Source of the DNA: Poronia punctata
Taxonomy: Eukaryota; Ascomycota; Sordariomycetes; Xylariales; Xylariaceae
Direction: 5' to 3'
Assembly (NCBI GenBank): GCA_022579005.1
Contig: MU401671.1
Coordinates: 1 to 56,289 of the forward strand
Length of the DNA stretch: 56,289 bases
The notes beneath the pieces are model-generated. The model saw only the letters and a program-made list of their open reading frames with translations. It was not told the origin of the DNA and searched no databases. How positions within the stretch are numbered: the first letter of the stretch is position 1; the number at the start of each line of letters is the position of its first letter. Both the position numbers and the translations under genes were made by a program. Of this stretch, positions 1 to 12,405 are shown piece after piece.

Positions 1-3000
1 GTTACTATTTTAGTTTAAAAGTTTATTAAAAAGTTATAAGTTTATATATTTAACTTTTAAAAGCATTATTACTATTTTTTTTAAGCTTTTAAAACATACT
101 TACTTTTAACTTATACTTTTTTAGTTAGTTTTTAATTAAAAGGTTTTTTAGTATAAGTATACCTTTAATTTTTTTAAAAGTATTAATAATAATTTTGTTT
201 ATTTTTTTTAATAAGTTAAGCTTTTATACATTTTTTATTTTTATTTAAAGTAGTAGTTTTAGCACTATAATTTTAATAACTACTACTTTTACTTTTTTTA
301 TTAGTTTTAATTAGTTTTTTTTTATATAAAAAAGCTTTTTATTAAATTTTATATTTTTTATTATAATAATTTTTTAAAGCTTTAAAACCTAAATCTTATA
401 TAAATTTAATACTTTATATTTAATTAAATATTTAATATATGCTTGCTACTTTATTTTATAGTTTTGCTTTTAGCAACTTATAAGTTTATTTTATTATATT
501 AAATAAGCTTTATATTTATATACTTTTATACTTAACTAATTTAGTTTTAAATTTGCTAGTTTACTTATAATAAGCTTTAATAAATATTAATAAAAATATT
601 ATTAAAACTAAAAATAAAAAACTTTTATTAGTAAATATATATTATTTACTTTTAAAAAGCTTTAATTATATAGCTATTTAGCTATATAAACTATTTTTAG
701 CTATAGCTTTTTTAAAAGTTTAGCTTTTTTAAGCATTTTTAAAGCTTAGTTAATAATTTTTTATTTAGTACGCTTTTTGCTTTTTATAAACTTTTTAATA
801 TAATTTAATAAAAGCTTTAGCTTTATACTTTTTTAATTTGTTTACTTTTAAAAGTTAGTTAAGCTATAGCTTAAAATTATTACTTTTTTATTATTACTAT
901 GTATTTAATATATTAAAAGCTTATATTGCTATTTTACTTATTTTTTAAAGCTTATAAGGTTTTAAGCCACTTATAATTAAGTTTTAGCAATTAAAGTATT
1001 AATATATATTATTTTACTATATTTATTTTTAAGTAGTAAAGTTTATAAAAATTTATTATATTTACTTAAATAGTTAAATAAATCTTAGTATATTTTTTAA
1101 AATAAGCGTATAGCTTGCTATTTTAAAAGTTTTTTAAATATAACCTTTAAAGCGTACGTTTAAGCATAATCTTTATAATTAATTCTTTTAATTTTATTAA
1201 TTTTAATACTTTTTATATTTTAAATAAAAGCTTTAAAAAGCTTAGGTTTTAAGTGCTTAGCTTTTTTATACTATATATTTTTAAATACTTTTAAAAGTTT
1301 TTATAAGTTAATTAAAAGCTTTTAAAAGCGCTTTAAGTATATAGCTATAATTAATCTTGCTATATTGCTTATAATTTTAAGCTTTTAAATTATTAAAACA
1401 ATTATTATACTTTTTAAAAAGTAATAAAAAATAAGCTTATATTTAAAAAATATTAAGTTATATTATTTAGTTAACTGCTTTAAAATAACGTTAGCGTTTA
1501 AGCTTTTATATTAAAAAATATAATTTAGTTTATAATATTATATGCTTTTTTTTTTAAGCTTTGCTTTTAATATTATATTTATATAAAATCTTTTTATTAC
1601 TACTACGTTTTTAAGCACTAAAAAAAAAGTATTTTTTTTTTTTTTACTATTAAAGATTTAATAAATAACTTATTTATTATAATATAAAATTAAAAAGTTA
1701 AAAGTACTTATAATAATAAAGTTTTTTAGCTTAGCTTTAATAATAAAGTCTTTTTTAAGTAAATTTTTGTTATTAATAAAGTATAAAGCTTTATAATTAT
1801 TTAAAACTATGCTTTTAAATAAAAAGTAAAAATTGTTTTTAAAAGTAATAAAAGCTTTAAAGCTTTTTATATTTTTTTTAAGTAGGCTATAGTTAATTAT
1901 TAAGTAAGCAAGATTTAAATCTAGCTATTTGCTTAATAATCTTTTTAACTTTTTGCTAAAAAAGTAACTTTTATTTACTTTAAATTTTTTTTTTTTAATT
2001 TTTTTATAAAGTTTTAATTATTTTATAAGCTTATAGCGCTTTTTAATCTTTTTTAATTTATTAAAGTTAAGCTTAAGTTTTTAGTAAGTAAAGCTTTTAG
2101 TAATTATATACTATAATTAATTATATTTATATAAAAGCTAAAAATAATAAGCTTTTAAGTTAAAAAAGCAAAAGTATTAACTTTTTTTTTTTTTTACTTT
2201 TTTAGTAAACTTTTAAGCTTTTTTAAAAAATCTTTTTTTATTACTTAAAGTTATATAAAGTTTATTAGCTTTAACTTTACTATATAAAGCTTTTTTATAT
2301 ACTAAGGCGCTAAAAATTTTACTAACTTTTTTTAGTATAATTATGTTATTGTTTAATTATTTATTTTTTATAATATTTGTAAGCTGCTAATAAGCTTAAT
2401 TAAAAGCTATATAAGCTTTTATTGCTTTAAAAAAATTTTTAGTTGCTAGCACTTTTTTTGCTTTAAGTAGTTTAAAGTATTAAGCTATAATTTAGTTAGT
2501 ATACTATTTTTTATATTACTTTTTAAGTTTAATATTTTTATAAATAGTTTTTTAAAGCGTTTTTTAATATTTTATTTATATGCTAAATTTAATAGTAAAA
2601 TTTAAAAAAGTAAAAAATATTTTAATAGCTTTAATAAGTACTTAAATATTTTTAGCTTTTTTAAAGTTTTTAATTAATAGCTTTTTTTTTATTATAGTAA
2701 GTATTAAAATGTTAATAAATTAGTTAATCTAAGTTTAAATAGCTATATATTTATTTGCAATTTTTAAATTTATAGCTTGCTAAAAGCTTGCTAACTTTAT
2801 ATTTTTAATATATTATTTTTAAATTTTTTTTTAAGTAATAACTAAATTTAAAACGCTTAAATTTAATTTTTTTTTTTTAGTAATAAGCTTTTAATAAGTA
2901 GCTTTTAGTATTAAAATTATAACATTGTTTTTAAAAAGCTTAATTAAAATTTTTTTGTTTAAATTAATATATTTTTAAACTTTTTAAGCTTAAGCGTAAA

Positions 3001-5870
3001 GCGTTAAAGTTTAAAACTACGCTATTTACTTAATTAAAAAGCGTAAATAAGTATTTTTTAAAATAATTTTAACGCTAGTTAATATAGTAAAAATAAAAAG
3101 TAAAGCTATATAAGCTTTTTTTTAAAAATAATTTAATAAAAAGTTATAAAATATTATAATTTAAAAGTATAAAAACTTTTAACTAATTATATTATAATAA
3201 ATAAAGTACTAATTTTTATAAACTAAGCTTATAACTTTTGTAAATATAAAAGCTTTAGTAAAAAGTAAATTAGTGCACTTAACTTAATATAAGCTATATT
3301 AATTATATTATAATAAACTATATATTAAAAAAGAAAAATTTATATAATTATAATAAAATTAAAAATCTTGCTTTATAGCATACGCTTTTATAAAGCTATG
3401 CTAACTAAAGCACGTAACCTTAATTGCAAGGGTATTCTATTAAGTAGGTACCTCTTTACAATAACTATTATAGTGTTTATAGCGTTTTTAAACTTATTTT
3501 AGCAAAATTAAGCCTTTTATATTATTTTAAGCTTTAAAGGCTTAAAATAAAATATATAGCTTTACTAAGCTTTATACTTTTAAAAAGCTACTAAGTAAAT
3601 TAACTTTATTACTAATAAAAGCATTATTATTATTGTTTTTAAAGTTAAAGTTATATATTATAATATTATTAGTAGCTTTTAAAAGCTTTTAAAGTTTATT
3701 TAGCTTAATAAGCATATACTTATTATTATTTTTATTAATAAATATAAGTAGCTTAAAATTTAAACTTTGCTAGTTTTATAAAAAAGGCTTATTAATATAT
3801 TAAAGCTATTTAAAAAAACGTATAAAGTTTATATTTATTATAAACGTTAATATAAGTAGTTTATTTTTTTTGCTAGCTTAAAAAAGGTGCTTTTTATTAT
3901 AAAAAATATAGTTATTTTTTTTTTTATATACTTTAGCTAGTTATAAAAGTAGTAATATTTTTTTTTATTATATTACTACTTTTTTTTAAGTTTATTTTTT
4001 TTTTAAATAGCTTTAAATGTTTTTATTTATTTAGCTTTAGCTTTATGTTTTTTTTTAGCTTTTTTAGCTACTACTTGCTTTTTTAATTTTATAGTAGTAA
4101 AGCTATTATAATGCTAACTTATTAGTTTATAAAACTTTTTTTTAGCTTTATTAGCTATAGCTTTTTTTTAGTTAATAAAAGTGCATATATAGTAGTTATT
4201 TACTTACTTTAGCACTATAGCTTTATTAAAAGTTTTATAAACTAATTAAAAAGCTATTTAAGTAAGTAATAAAAGTAAAAAGCTATTTATATTTATATGC
4301 TTATTATATAAGTATTTAGCATTTTTTTTAGCTTATATAAAAATATTACTAAAAAGTAATAGTAAAAAAACTTTTAGCTTAGCTTAAGTAGCTAGCTTTT
4401 TATTTAATAAATTTATTATAAATAAAAAGTAATAAAGCTAGCAATTAGCTATTTTAAAGCTTTTTATAATATTTTTAAAAATAAAGCTAACGTTATAAAT
4501 AAAGTTAAAAGCGCTAATAAAGTTAATATAAGTAAAAGTAAGTTTACTTTTATATATATAGTTTTTAAAGATTTATTAATATTTTACTTTTATAGCTTTA
4601 AATATGTTAAAATTTAAAAGCTAAAAAAAATGAGTTAAATATAGTAGCAAAAATAATAATATAATATAGTAATTTAAGCAATATTTACTTGCTTTAATAT
4701 TAATATAACTAGCAAAGTTATTTAGCGTTAATATATGCTAAATTTTTAACTTATTTAAGTAGTAGTATATATTGCTTTTAATTTTAAAAGTGCTTTTATA
4801 TTTATTAAATATTTTACTATACTTATTAATACTAAACTACTTTTAAAAAGTAAATTTGCGTTAATTTTACAAGTTTATAACTTTATAGCTAAACAAAGCT
4901 AAAAGTTAAAAAAAATGCTTATTAAAGTGCTTTAGCTAGTTAAGTTATAGGTTTTTTATTGCAAATTTATTTTTAAAGTATATAAACTATATATTTAAAG
5001 CTATTTTAAATATAAACTATAATATAAAAAAAAAAATTTAAAAATTATATAAAGTAAAATAGCTTTGTTTATAGCTAAGCTATAGCTAATATAAGTAGCA
5101 CTTTTTTTATTACTAAAATTAATAATTTTAATAAATTTAAATTAGTTAAATATAATAATAATAATAACTTTAGTATTGCTATTAATATAGCTTATTTAAA
5201 AATTAGTTTTATTTATATTTTAGTTTATATTTATAAATATATTAAATTTTTTAATAGTTTTATATTATAACTTATAATATATTTAAATAAAGTTAATTTT
5301 TTACTATAAAGTTAATTACTTAATATTAATAAATTATGTTTTTATATAAATAAGTTTTAAATAATGCTTTAAAAGCTAGCTAAAAGTTAATATATAAATA
5401 GTAAGTAAAAAAAAGTTATAATAAGTATAAAGTTTATTAATTATAGCTTATATTATAGTTTTTATTAGTAGTAAGCTTATATAAGCTATAAAGCATATAT
5501 ATAAAGTTAATATATTATTTTTTATATTAATTAACGCTAAAAGCTTTTTATATAGCTTTTTATTTTTATTAAAGTTATTATTATTTTTAATAGCTTTTAA
5601 GCCTTTTAAAACGCTTATTTTTAATATATTAAAGCGTTTTATAACGTTATAGCTTAAATAAGCTATTATATAAAAGTTAGTTAAGTAAAAAGGTTTTAAA
5701 AAGATTTAGTATAAGCAATTTTGCTAGCTTATAGCTTAATACGCAGCTTTATTAGCACGCATAAAGCTTAAAACGTTAACAAAGGTTATTTTTAGCTAAA
5801 AAGCAATACTATAATAGCTTTAAGTATTAAGTAGCAACGTGTTAAAAGTGTTAATTTTGTTGCATTTTTA
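1..5870. repeat. AT-rich, RIP-degraded gene-free region
   Basis: The stretch is extremely rich in A and T. It is very poor in CpA and TpG, while TpA, AAGCTT-like and GCT/AGC words abound; for example, bases 1-60 contain neither CA nor TG. Stops are dense in all frames and no open frame of useful length exists. This is the known signature of repeat-induced point mutation (C to T, mainly at CpA), which destroys duplicated transposons in Pezizomycotina. What was mutated can no longer be read. A slightly less AT-rich patch near 3390-3470 may be a junction between two old insertions. A centromeric or subtelomeric AT isochore is an alternative that the window edge cannot settle. Confidence 0.85.
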
Positions 5871-7432
5871 GTAGTGTTCCTATACAAATTAGGTATAGGT
5901 CCTATACACACCTAAACACTAATTAAAGAAGCGGACTCTATTTTCGCAACCTCCTCTGCGCCAGCAGAGGGGGTGCACCAAGGGTGGACCCCCTAGTAGA
6001 TAGACGGTTGGTTCCGGGTGTGTGGATACATACCTACTTAACAGTTATAAATTCGCTAACGATTCAGAGAAAAGCCACTGGAATGTCTTATAGCGCCACC
6101 AACTCAAGTCCAGGGTTCGGATTGTGCGATACTTACACCGAAGCATATTATACTCTGTATGTACTGGTCACAATATAAAATATGCTGGGGAGCTGCTGGA
6201 GATTGCAAACACACAAGATATCGATGTTTTCGTGTTGTGTGGAACTCATTGTCCCCAATGTAGAGAGGTACCTAGTTGACAGTATAGTATCTTGGAGGCT
6301 TGGACATTCCAAGTGATATAGAATATAGGGCCACGAAATCATGATACCTGTACCTGATCTTGCCCGGGGTGCCGGGGTTTCTGCTGAGAAATGAAATGAT
6401 AGCGGCTAGCGGCCGTCCTACGTGCGTATACCTATATTGTTGCAGAACCAATCCGAGCAACATAGCATCTTGTCGTATTCTCTATTACAGGTCATATAGG
6501 CTATAGCACACCGTTTATGCTATTAATTTTCCAACACCCTATAGACTACCTAGGTACGGGCTGGGCAGTGTATCATACTCGGGCCCGACGTCGCACATGC
6601 CTTGATAAGGACTCAGGGGAACGGGTAGGTAGGTAAAGTACATTATGCTCGTACATACCAACAATCCGGGGCAACTGACCTTTATCCCCACTTATATCCC
6701 CAAATCTGGTAAATGATGGGGAAAACGGACAAACCCTGTATCGACGTTGCGTCCCAAACTCCAAACAACACGTCGCACTTGGGAATGAACGCGACAGCTG
6801 CTCCTCCCCTACGGTTCTAGTCATAGTTCTAGCTAACGGTACCTAGCAGTAGGTAGTACCTATCGGGTTCCTCCTGTCTACCAACCAGGTTGCGTCTGAT
6901 GAATTGCAAGTTGTCGCCGCCTTTTCATCTTGCTCCGTTTCCTGGACTTTTGTAAAAGTACAATGCAGGTCGCTTTTGGAGTTTAACTAACGTACGAGTA
7001 CATGCCCCGATACCCGAACGGGGACAAACGCTCGTTTGATAAGCTTCGAATTTCCCCTCGTAGAACTTGGAAAAGGTGTGATCCTCCGAGGCTAATGAAG
7101 AGATATCAGTATCCGAACCTACCTATTACTGCCCTTACCCATTGTACGGTGATTTGTCCTTGGTATCAACCCATTCAGGGACGCGGTGTGCTCTGTTGAA
7201 TGCTGATCAATACTTGCTCACCCATTGCGCTACACACTCGCGGAATGGGCCAACTATGCTTCTTTGCGCTTGGTTCCGTCGGGCTTCGGAGTCTACTATA
7301 TATTTAGGTAGCATATATAAGCTTCCTACGTAGATTAGCAACGTTGTCACGACTCACAACCTATATTTTGCCCCTCCTCGCCTAGTCTAGTACCTACCCA
7401 ACCGTGGATTTGCAATTGACCTGACACTTAGG
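5871..7432. other. Intergenic boundary zone, no gene seen
   Basis: Base composition changes abruptly to ordinary GC content over roughly 5850-5950. The boundary holds the 15-bp palindrome GTATAGGTCCTATAC (5893-5907), another CCTATAC at 5879-5885, and a CCTCTGC/GCAGAGG hairpin at 5953-5970. Downstream to the SDR start I see only short chance frames and scattered TACCTA/TAGGTA words. Confidence 0.6.
5879..5970. repeat. Palindromes at the RIP boundary
   Basis: CCTATAC (5879-5885), GTATAGG (5893-5899) and CCTATAC (5901-5907) make overlapping inverted repeats, including a perfect 15-bp palindrome at 5893-5907. A second hairpin has the 7-bp arms CCTCTGC and GCAGAGG around a 4-base loop at 5953-5970. 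These may be the remains of a transposon end, but no matching partner end was found in the window. Confidence 0.5.
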
Positions 7433-8644
7433 ATGACGGCCGGGAAGAAGAGTACAAAACCTACGATCCTGATCACAGGGTTGAATGGATACTTGGCCGG
7501 CAGGACGGCAGAGCTGGTTCTCAAAGCCGGATACCGCGTTCGAGGTACTGTCCGCACCAAGGAAGCAGGACAGAGAGTGAAAGATGCCCTGTGCCGCCTG
7601 GGCTATAGTACAAAAGACGTCGATCTCGTCGTCATCTCACATTTATGTCGACATGGTTCCCTCGACCTCGCTGCCCAAGGTACGGAGCACTGCCGCATTT
7701 CAACTGGAAGAAGTACTGATCCATGAATTCAGGCTGCTTTGCCATCTTCCATCTCGCTTTTCCGATTGGAGATATATGGACGCTGCCGCCTGCCGAGGTG
7801 ATGCGACTAGCAGTGGAAAGCACAGAGAACATTTTACACACGGCGGTAAAGGCGGGGAATTCTTTGCAAAGTGTTGTGGTGGTGTCTTCGGCGGCGGCAG
7901 TATTCGACATGCCGTTTGAGAATAGAATCTATACGGAGAATGACTGGAACACGACTTCCGAGGACATTGTTCGTGAAAAGGGAGACGAGGCGGGTGGGTT
8001 CCATGCATACCTTGCCAGCAAAACGGCAGCAGAGAAAGTGTTTTGGAAGTTCAGAGAGGAAAACAAGCCTTCGTTTGCCATGACGACTCTCCTGCCCACG
8101 TGAGTTTTTGTCTGTTTTGTGCAACCTCCAAACCGTTGACACCCGTAGCCCGGGTCGCAGACGGAACTAATGCACGCCACACAGATATTTCATTGGGCCG
8201 CCTCTGGTTCCCTGGGGCTCCCCCGACGAGATCCCCTACTCCAACAGCGACTTCTGGAAGGTTGTGGCGGGGCAGGAGGTACCCGGCCCAATGATGATCT
8301 ACGGCGACACCATCGATATCCGAGATGTCGCACGGATGCTATTGTGGTCGGCGCTCCATCCGGAGAAATCTGACGGGGAACGGTTCATTTGCTCCTCGGC
8401 AGTCGGCGGTGGGCAAGCTATTGCTGACATACTCAGCAAACAACTACCCTCTCTAAAGATACAGCACGGGGACCCTGGAAGCGGCTATTCGTCGAATTAC
8501 AAGCCTAAACATGGTACCGGTGGCTTTGATGATACGAAAGCTGTACTGGCCACTGGGGAGGATTGGATTCCATATGAGCACAGTGTCGTCGATATGGCGC
8601 TATTTCTCCAGAGGTATCTTCCACACGGGAACGGCAATGCATAA
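7433..8644 (+). CDS. NAD(P)-dependent extended short-chain dehydrogenase (epimerase / dihydroflavonol-reductase type)
   Basis: Predicted exons are 7433-7679, 7733-8099 and 8185-8644, giving 357 aa. The first intron is 53 nt with a CTGAT branch; the second is 85 nt with a GTGAGT donor. The N-terminal Rossmann motif TGLNGYLA lies at about residues 15-22. The catalytic Ser sits in VVVSSAAAVF (about 134) and the YxxxK pair in AYLASK (about Y175/K179). Such enzymes reduce carbonyls of aldehydes, ketones or flavonoid-like substrates with NADPH in the cytosol; the substrate cannot be told from sequence. It is the first gene after the RIP block. Splice junctions restore continuous family homology, so the gene appears intact. 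Confidence 0.85.
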
Positions 8645-9882
8645 ATCTTGTCTGGCCTATTTTTGGGTACGATTCCGCGTCCTAGCCGACGGGTTAATCA
8701 GTCTCACTTCCCTGAGACACGGGACATGTGAGACACGAGTGCGCCGCATAGTCGGTACACGTATGATGTTACATAGGATCGTAGGGGGCAGGGCCATGGG
8801 TCATCAAACGGTAGAGGGGCGACTACATACCAGTAACTGGGTAGAAGAACAGTGTAGAGGCCCTCTCAAAAGAGAGGACAGCCGGCGACTTTATATATGT
8901 TATGGATTATGACATGAATGACGGTGTCTTTCTGTAGAATACTTGATATCTGCTTAGAGTTTTATTTTATTTTTTATTGCAATATGAAACCACTGACGAG
9001 GTCATGTCTTGAGGTGGGAAGAAGGGGCGACTTGATCTGACCTAACTCCACCCAAATGCCCCAAACTATTGGAAAGAACGGTTCATCTGTAAAGGGAATT
9101 CTAGGTACCATGCTCGTCTTTTCACAGATACCTAGCTTTTGATATATATTTCCATTTGGAAGGAAGCCAGCGACATCGGACGTTTATAGGTGTATGCATC
9201 TTCCTTTGCAATCCTTTCAGGTTCATAATCTCATTGTGGTAAATCCCTGCCGGGATAAAGTGGACATTAACCTACCCGTGAATCCAGGGTAGTAATCTTG
9301 ATCTGAGAGCTTGTATAACCTCTTGGCAGCGTACAAACCGGATATCGCGAAACACATGGCCTGGAATCATCAATGTCACCATCACACTCGGATTCAACTC
9401 GATATAATAGGCGCGTATACAGCCGAAGCTCGCAATTGTCGATTACTGCCACGTCTTGCACCAGACACAACGTCGCATAGGCACCTAAACCAACTTAGCC
9501 CTTATGTCAACCACTGTCCTCAATTCCATTTGCATAATCAGATGATCTCTCTTCACCTACTGCGCGCCTTTACACTTACTCGGGCTACACTACTTCCTGC
9601 TGGTGCCGGGGTCAAGTGAATATAAAGTTTCAAGCGACCCTAAGGTTAACAGGCAATATACATTTTTGAGTGGCGCAACTTTTTTTTCTTTCTCTTGCAT
9701 ACAGCCAAAGGCCTTGAAGCGGTTGTGTACAATTACGGCTACGTAGCTCGTGGCCACCGTTTCGACAATATCGACAAGCATCACCGATAGACAACCATCA
9801 CATGATGGAATTTCGCTCGGCAGTCGTACACATCCAGACATGGCCTTCAGGCTGTTTGAATGCCTCCTCCCAAACGCAGGGG
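8645..9882. other. Intergenic, no gene seen
   Basis: About 1.2 kb lies between the SDR stop and the stop of the minus-strand helical-protein gene. It holds only short chance frames and two TA-rich stretches (around 8940-8985 and 9135-9160). The two flanking genes converge here, so both 3' untranslated regions should lie in it. Confidence 0.5.
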
Positions 9883-11226
9883 CTAGAAATCTTCGCCGCC
9901 CCACGGTAATTCAAGCGGTACAGGGAACCACTGCTTCTCCTTGACATGGCTTGGGATACCCTTGACGGCATTGTCAATGAGCCCTCTTACATTCTGTAGG
10001 TTCGTCTTGAGCGTCGTCTTCATGGGGTCTCCAACCCCACTGCTCCAGTCATTAGCAGCTTCAATATTGGCTAAAGTGGCCCTAAGCTCTGGCTCGACAC
10101 CGTCGTACTGAAGAAAGGTGCACCCTGCATTGACGGCACGAACCACCAGGTCGCTGGCTACAACGCGTGTGGGGATGTGGTTGCTGCGCAGAGCTACGTC
10201 GATGGCGTCGAGGCGATTGTTCAGGATGCCCACGTTGCCGACCATCTTATCCCACCGTGATGATGACTCCGTCAACTCGTCGGCTGTCTCGGTAAAGAAG
10301 GTCTCGGCTGTCTTGAGAAGCGTGTGCTGCAGCGTCAGATTATTCTTGACCAGATGAAGATCTGCTAGCAAGGCGGCAAAGGCAGCTTTGGCTTTCTTCT
10401 TCTGCGCTTCATTTTCCTGGTCGTCGGCAAGATGCTTCGCTGTCGAGTCCTTCTTGGGCTCGGTGCCCTTGATGCTGGTCCGGTGGTCCTGGATGGCCCT
10501 ATGGAGCATCAGAGTTCGGTGCAGTTTTTTCATGCCGGACAACCCTTTCCGTGCCTTGCTCAAGGTACAACGGGATGTCAGTATGTATAATAAGGAGTGT
10601 GGGAGGAATCTCCCCAGCAACTCAGAGCTTACCAAATCTTCTTCGTGGGCGAGCTGATCCCTTTCTTTAGTAAGCGCATTGGCCGCATTTGTAGCCTCCT
10701 TCAAGTCCGCCTCGAGCTGGGTCGAGATAGTCTTCAAATCACTGTCAATGCCGGCAATCGAGTCCCCACGGCTCTTGGCTTCCTTGACCAGGGCTTCGAT
10801 GCTAGAATCCACGAGTCCAAGTTGGGTCTTGACATTGCCTACTTCGCCGTTGGAATCGTCTTTGTGGCCTTTCATGGCGTTTCTGGCAGCCTCAATAACT
10901 CCATATTTGGCTTTGAACGCATCATGTAGCTCCGTGGCATTTTTCTTCAACTCATCCAGTCTGTGCTGATAGTCGATGCTGGCTTCATCGCCGCTATTAG
11001 CCACTTCTGAGCAGTCATAATGTATACGCTCGGCAAAGGCAGTCATGAGCGTAAATGGATGATGAAGCTCAAGTGGCGGGCCATGAATGGCGACGTCCCA
11101 TCTGATCGAGCTCTTCCAGTTAGTCAGCTGATCATGGACCTTCTTATCGCTTTCTAGGAATTTTGTGGTCTTATTGATCAAGGCCTTTGCATCCTTGAAG
11201 ACTTGGGTCTCCTCCAAGGTAGACAT
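9883..11226 (-). CDS. Long helical (coiled-coil) protein, smaller member of a divergent pair; alpha-PFT-like architecture suspected
   Basis: Predicted exons on the minus strand are 11226-10633 and 10554-9883, giving 421 aa. The start MSTLEETQ is preferred over an upstream in-frame Met, because the added N-terminus looks like untranslated leader. The 78-nt intron has a GTAAGC donor and a CTGAC branch, is a multiple of three and contains no stop, so retention would insert 26 residues. No signal peptide or clear membrane segment is seen. Much of the protein is charged amphipathic helix with heptad-like spacing. The C-terminus is more compact and proline-rich. I do not recognise a named family by motif. 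Length, helix content and pairing with the oppositely oriented gene at 12406 suggest a two-component helical system such as the ClyA/Xax superfamily. This is inference only; an ordinary coiled-coil scaffold is possible. Confidence 0.6.
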   Translation of the reverse strand: MSTLEETQVFKDAKALINKTTKFLESDKKVHDQLTNWKSSIRWDVAIHGPPLELHHPFTLMTAFAERIHYDCSEVANSGDEASIDYQHRLDELKKNATELHDAFKAKYGVIEAARNAMKGHKDDSNGEVGNVKTQLGLVDSSIEALVKEAKSRGDSIAGIDSDLKTISTQLEADLKEATNAANALTKERDQLAHEEDLVSSELLGRFLPHSLLYILTSRCTLSKARKGLSGMKKLHRTLMLHRAIQDHRTSIKGTEPKKDSTAKHLADDQENEAQKKKAKAAFAALLADLHLVKNNLTLQHTLLKTAETFFTETADELTESSSRWDKMVGNVGILNNRLDAIDVALRSNHIPTRVVASDLVVRAVNAGCTFLQYDGVEPELRATLANIEAANDWSSGVGDPMKTTLKTNLQNVRGLIDNAVKGIPSHVKEKQWFPVPLELPWGGEDF

Positions 11227-12405
11227 GGCGGATGTGCAGCTGTGTGCGTGTGTGTGTGAGTACTCTTGGCAGAAAGGAGAAAGAAGAGTAGAAATGCAAA
11301 TATGAACCGTTGCGAGCCGAGTATCGAGCAAACCAGACCGACGGCAGCGAGGTATCGCTTCGTTATTTAATTATTGACTCTACCTCTTCTAACATCGGGC
11401 CTGAGGATAAGCGGGCAGCATATTCTGTTCCCGGGGGTCAAGCGACAGGCCTCCTGCAACGATGCGCAACTTGGAGTCAACCCTTGGGTTGCGAGAGCTT
11501 GTCAACCTGGCAACGAGGGCTGAATCTTTAGTCCAGCCAAGCCCGCAGAGACCTCAATAGTGCAGAGCTGTCCGGTCACATCACCGGATCGAAAATCAGC
11601 AGTGATCATTTGCAAGCGTGCGCAGGTGGTCTGTGGTATCTTCAAACTGCAAATGCTGGAGTCTTTTCTCCGCCTCATCGATGACATTTCACAAAAGCGC
11701 GAGCCCTTAGCGAGCCGAGTAGGTGCCCTGATTCATCTGGGCCTCAAATATCCGGTGGTCAGTTCCAAAGAGAGTAAGGAACGATGTCGTACGAGTATAT
11801 ACTAGCCTGTCAAATGGTCTGTGGTCTAACTGGACATCCTTTTCTCACGAACAATAAGGACAGTCTGGTGGTTGGCAACCCGACTTTGTGGCTGATCACA
11901 AGCCGAAAAGAGGTTAACCCTTGATCGTGGCCTCGAGTCTAGAGCACTGGGCTGAAGTGGCAGGGTTGTTCAGCTGAAAGCCCGGCAGTGGCGGCGGCGG
12001 CGACGGTCGAGACTCACCGACGACGCTAGACTACAGGCAACGTTTATATCTACAAGGTAGGTAGCTTATCTTGTCGTTGCAATGCCACGTTTATCTTGGA
12101 ATTGATACGGAAGATTGAACAAGCATCGTTTAGGCTTGCTGTGCGTGGGAGCAGAGCAGCATGGTCTTTCGTTCCATTCATCCATTCCCGTCGTTGGTTT
12201 ACTCATTCTGTGGACGGCCTAGGTTCAAGTTCCGACACTGACCCCGAGTCCGACTTACTATAAATATTTAAAAATGCGGACAGAGGCGTACAAAGTCGTT
12301 GCTTTGATCTTGTCTAGAATTTTGGCGAGATAAACGATCCCCTCTTCTTCAGTCGTCGTTACTCTTTTCACACATCGATACTTGCTATTTTCTCACACGT
12401 CCAAA
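11227..12405. promoter_or_regulatory. Shared divergent promoter of the helical-protein pair
   Basis: This 1.18-kb segment separates two start codons pointing away from each other. A TATA-like TATAAATA lies at 12259-12266, about 140 nt before the plus-strand start. No convincing gene lies inside; the frame at 11560-11805 shows no family features. A shared intergenic region is consistent with co-regulation, but no repeated operator was recognised. Confidence 0.5.
12259..12266 (+). promoter_or_regulatory. TATA-like box of the larger helical-protein gene
   Basis: TATAAATA in an AT-rich pocket, about 140 nt upstream of the ATG at 12406 and followed by a pyrimidine-rich leader. Confidence 0.5.

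Noticed and set aside
1..5870. Mitochondrial DNA or a centromere as explanation of the AT-rich block
   Set aside because: No mitochondrial genes or tRNAs are visible and the block joins nuclear genes; a centromere cannot be excluded, but the dinucleotide pattern alone is explained by RIP.
11560..11805. 81-aa frame in the divergent promoter
   Set aside because: Short, no motifs, no leader or terminator context.
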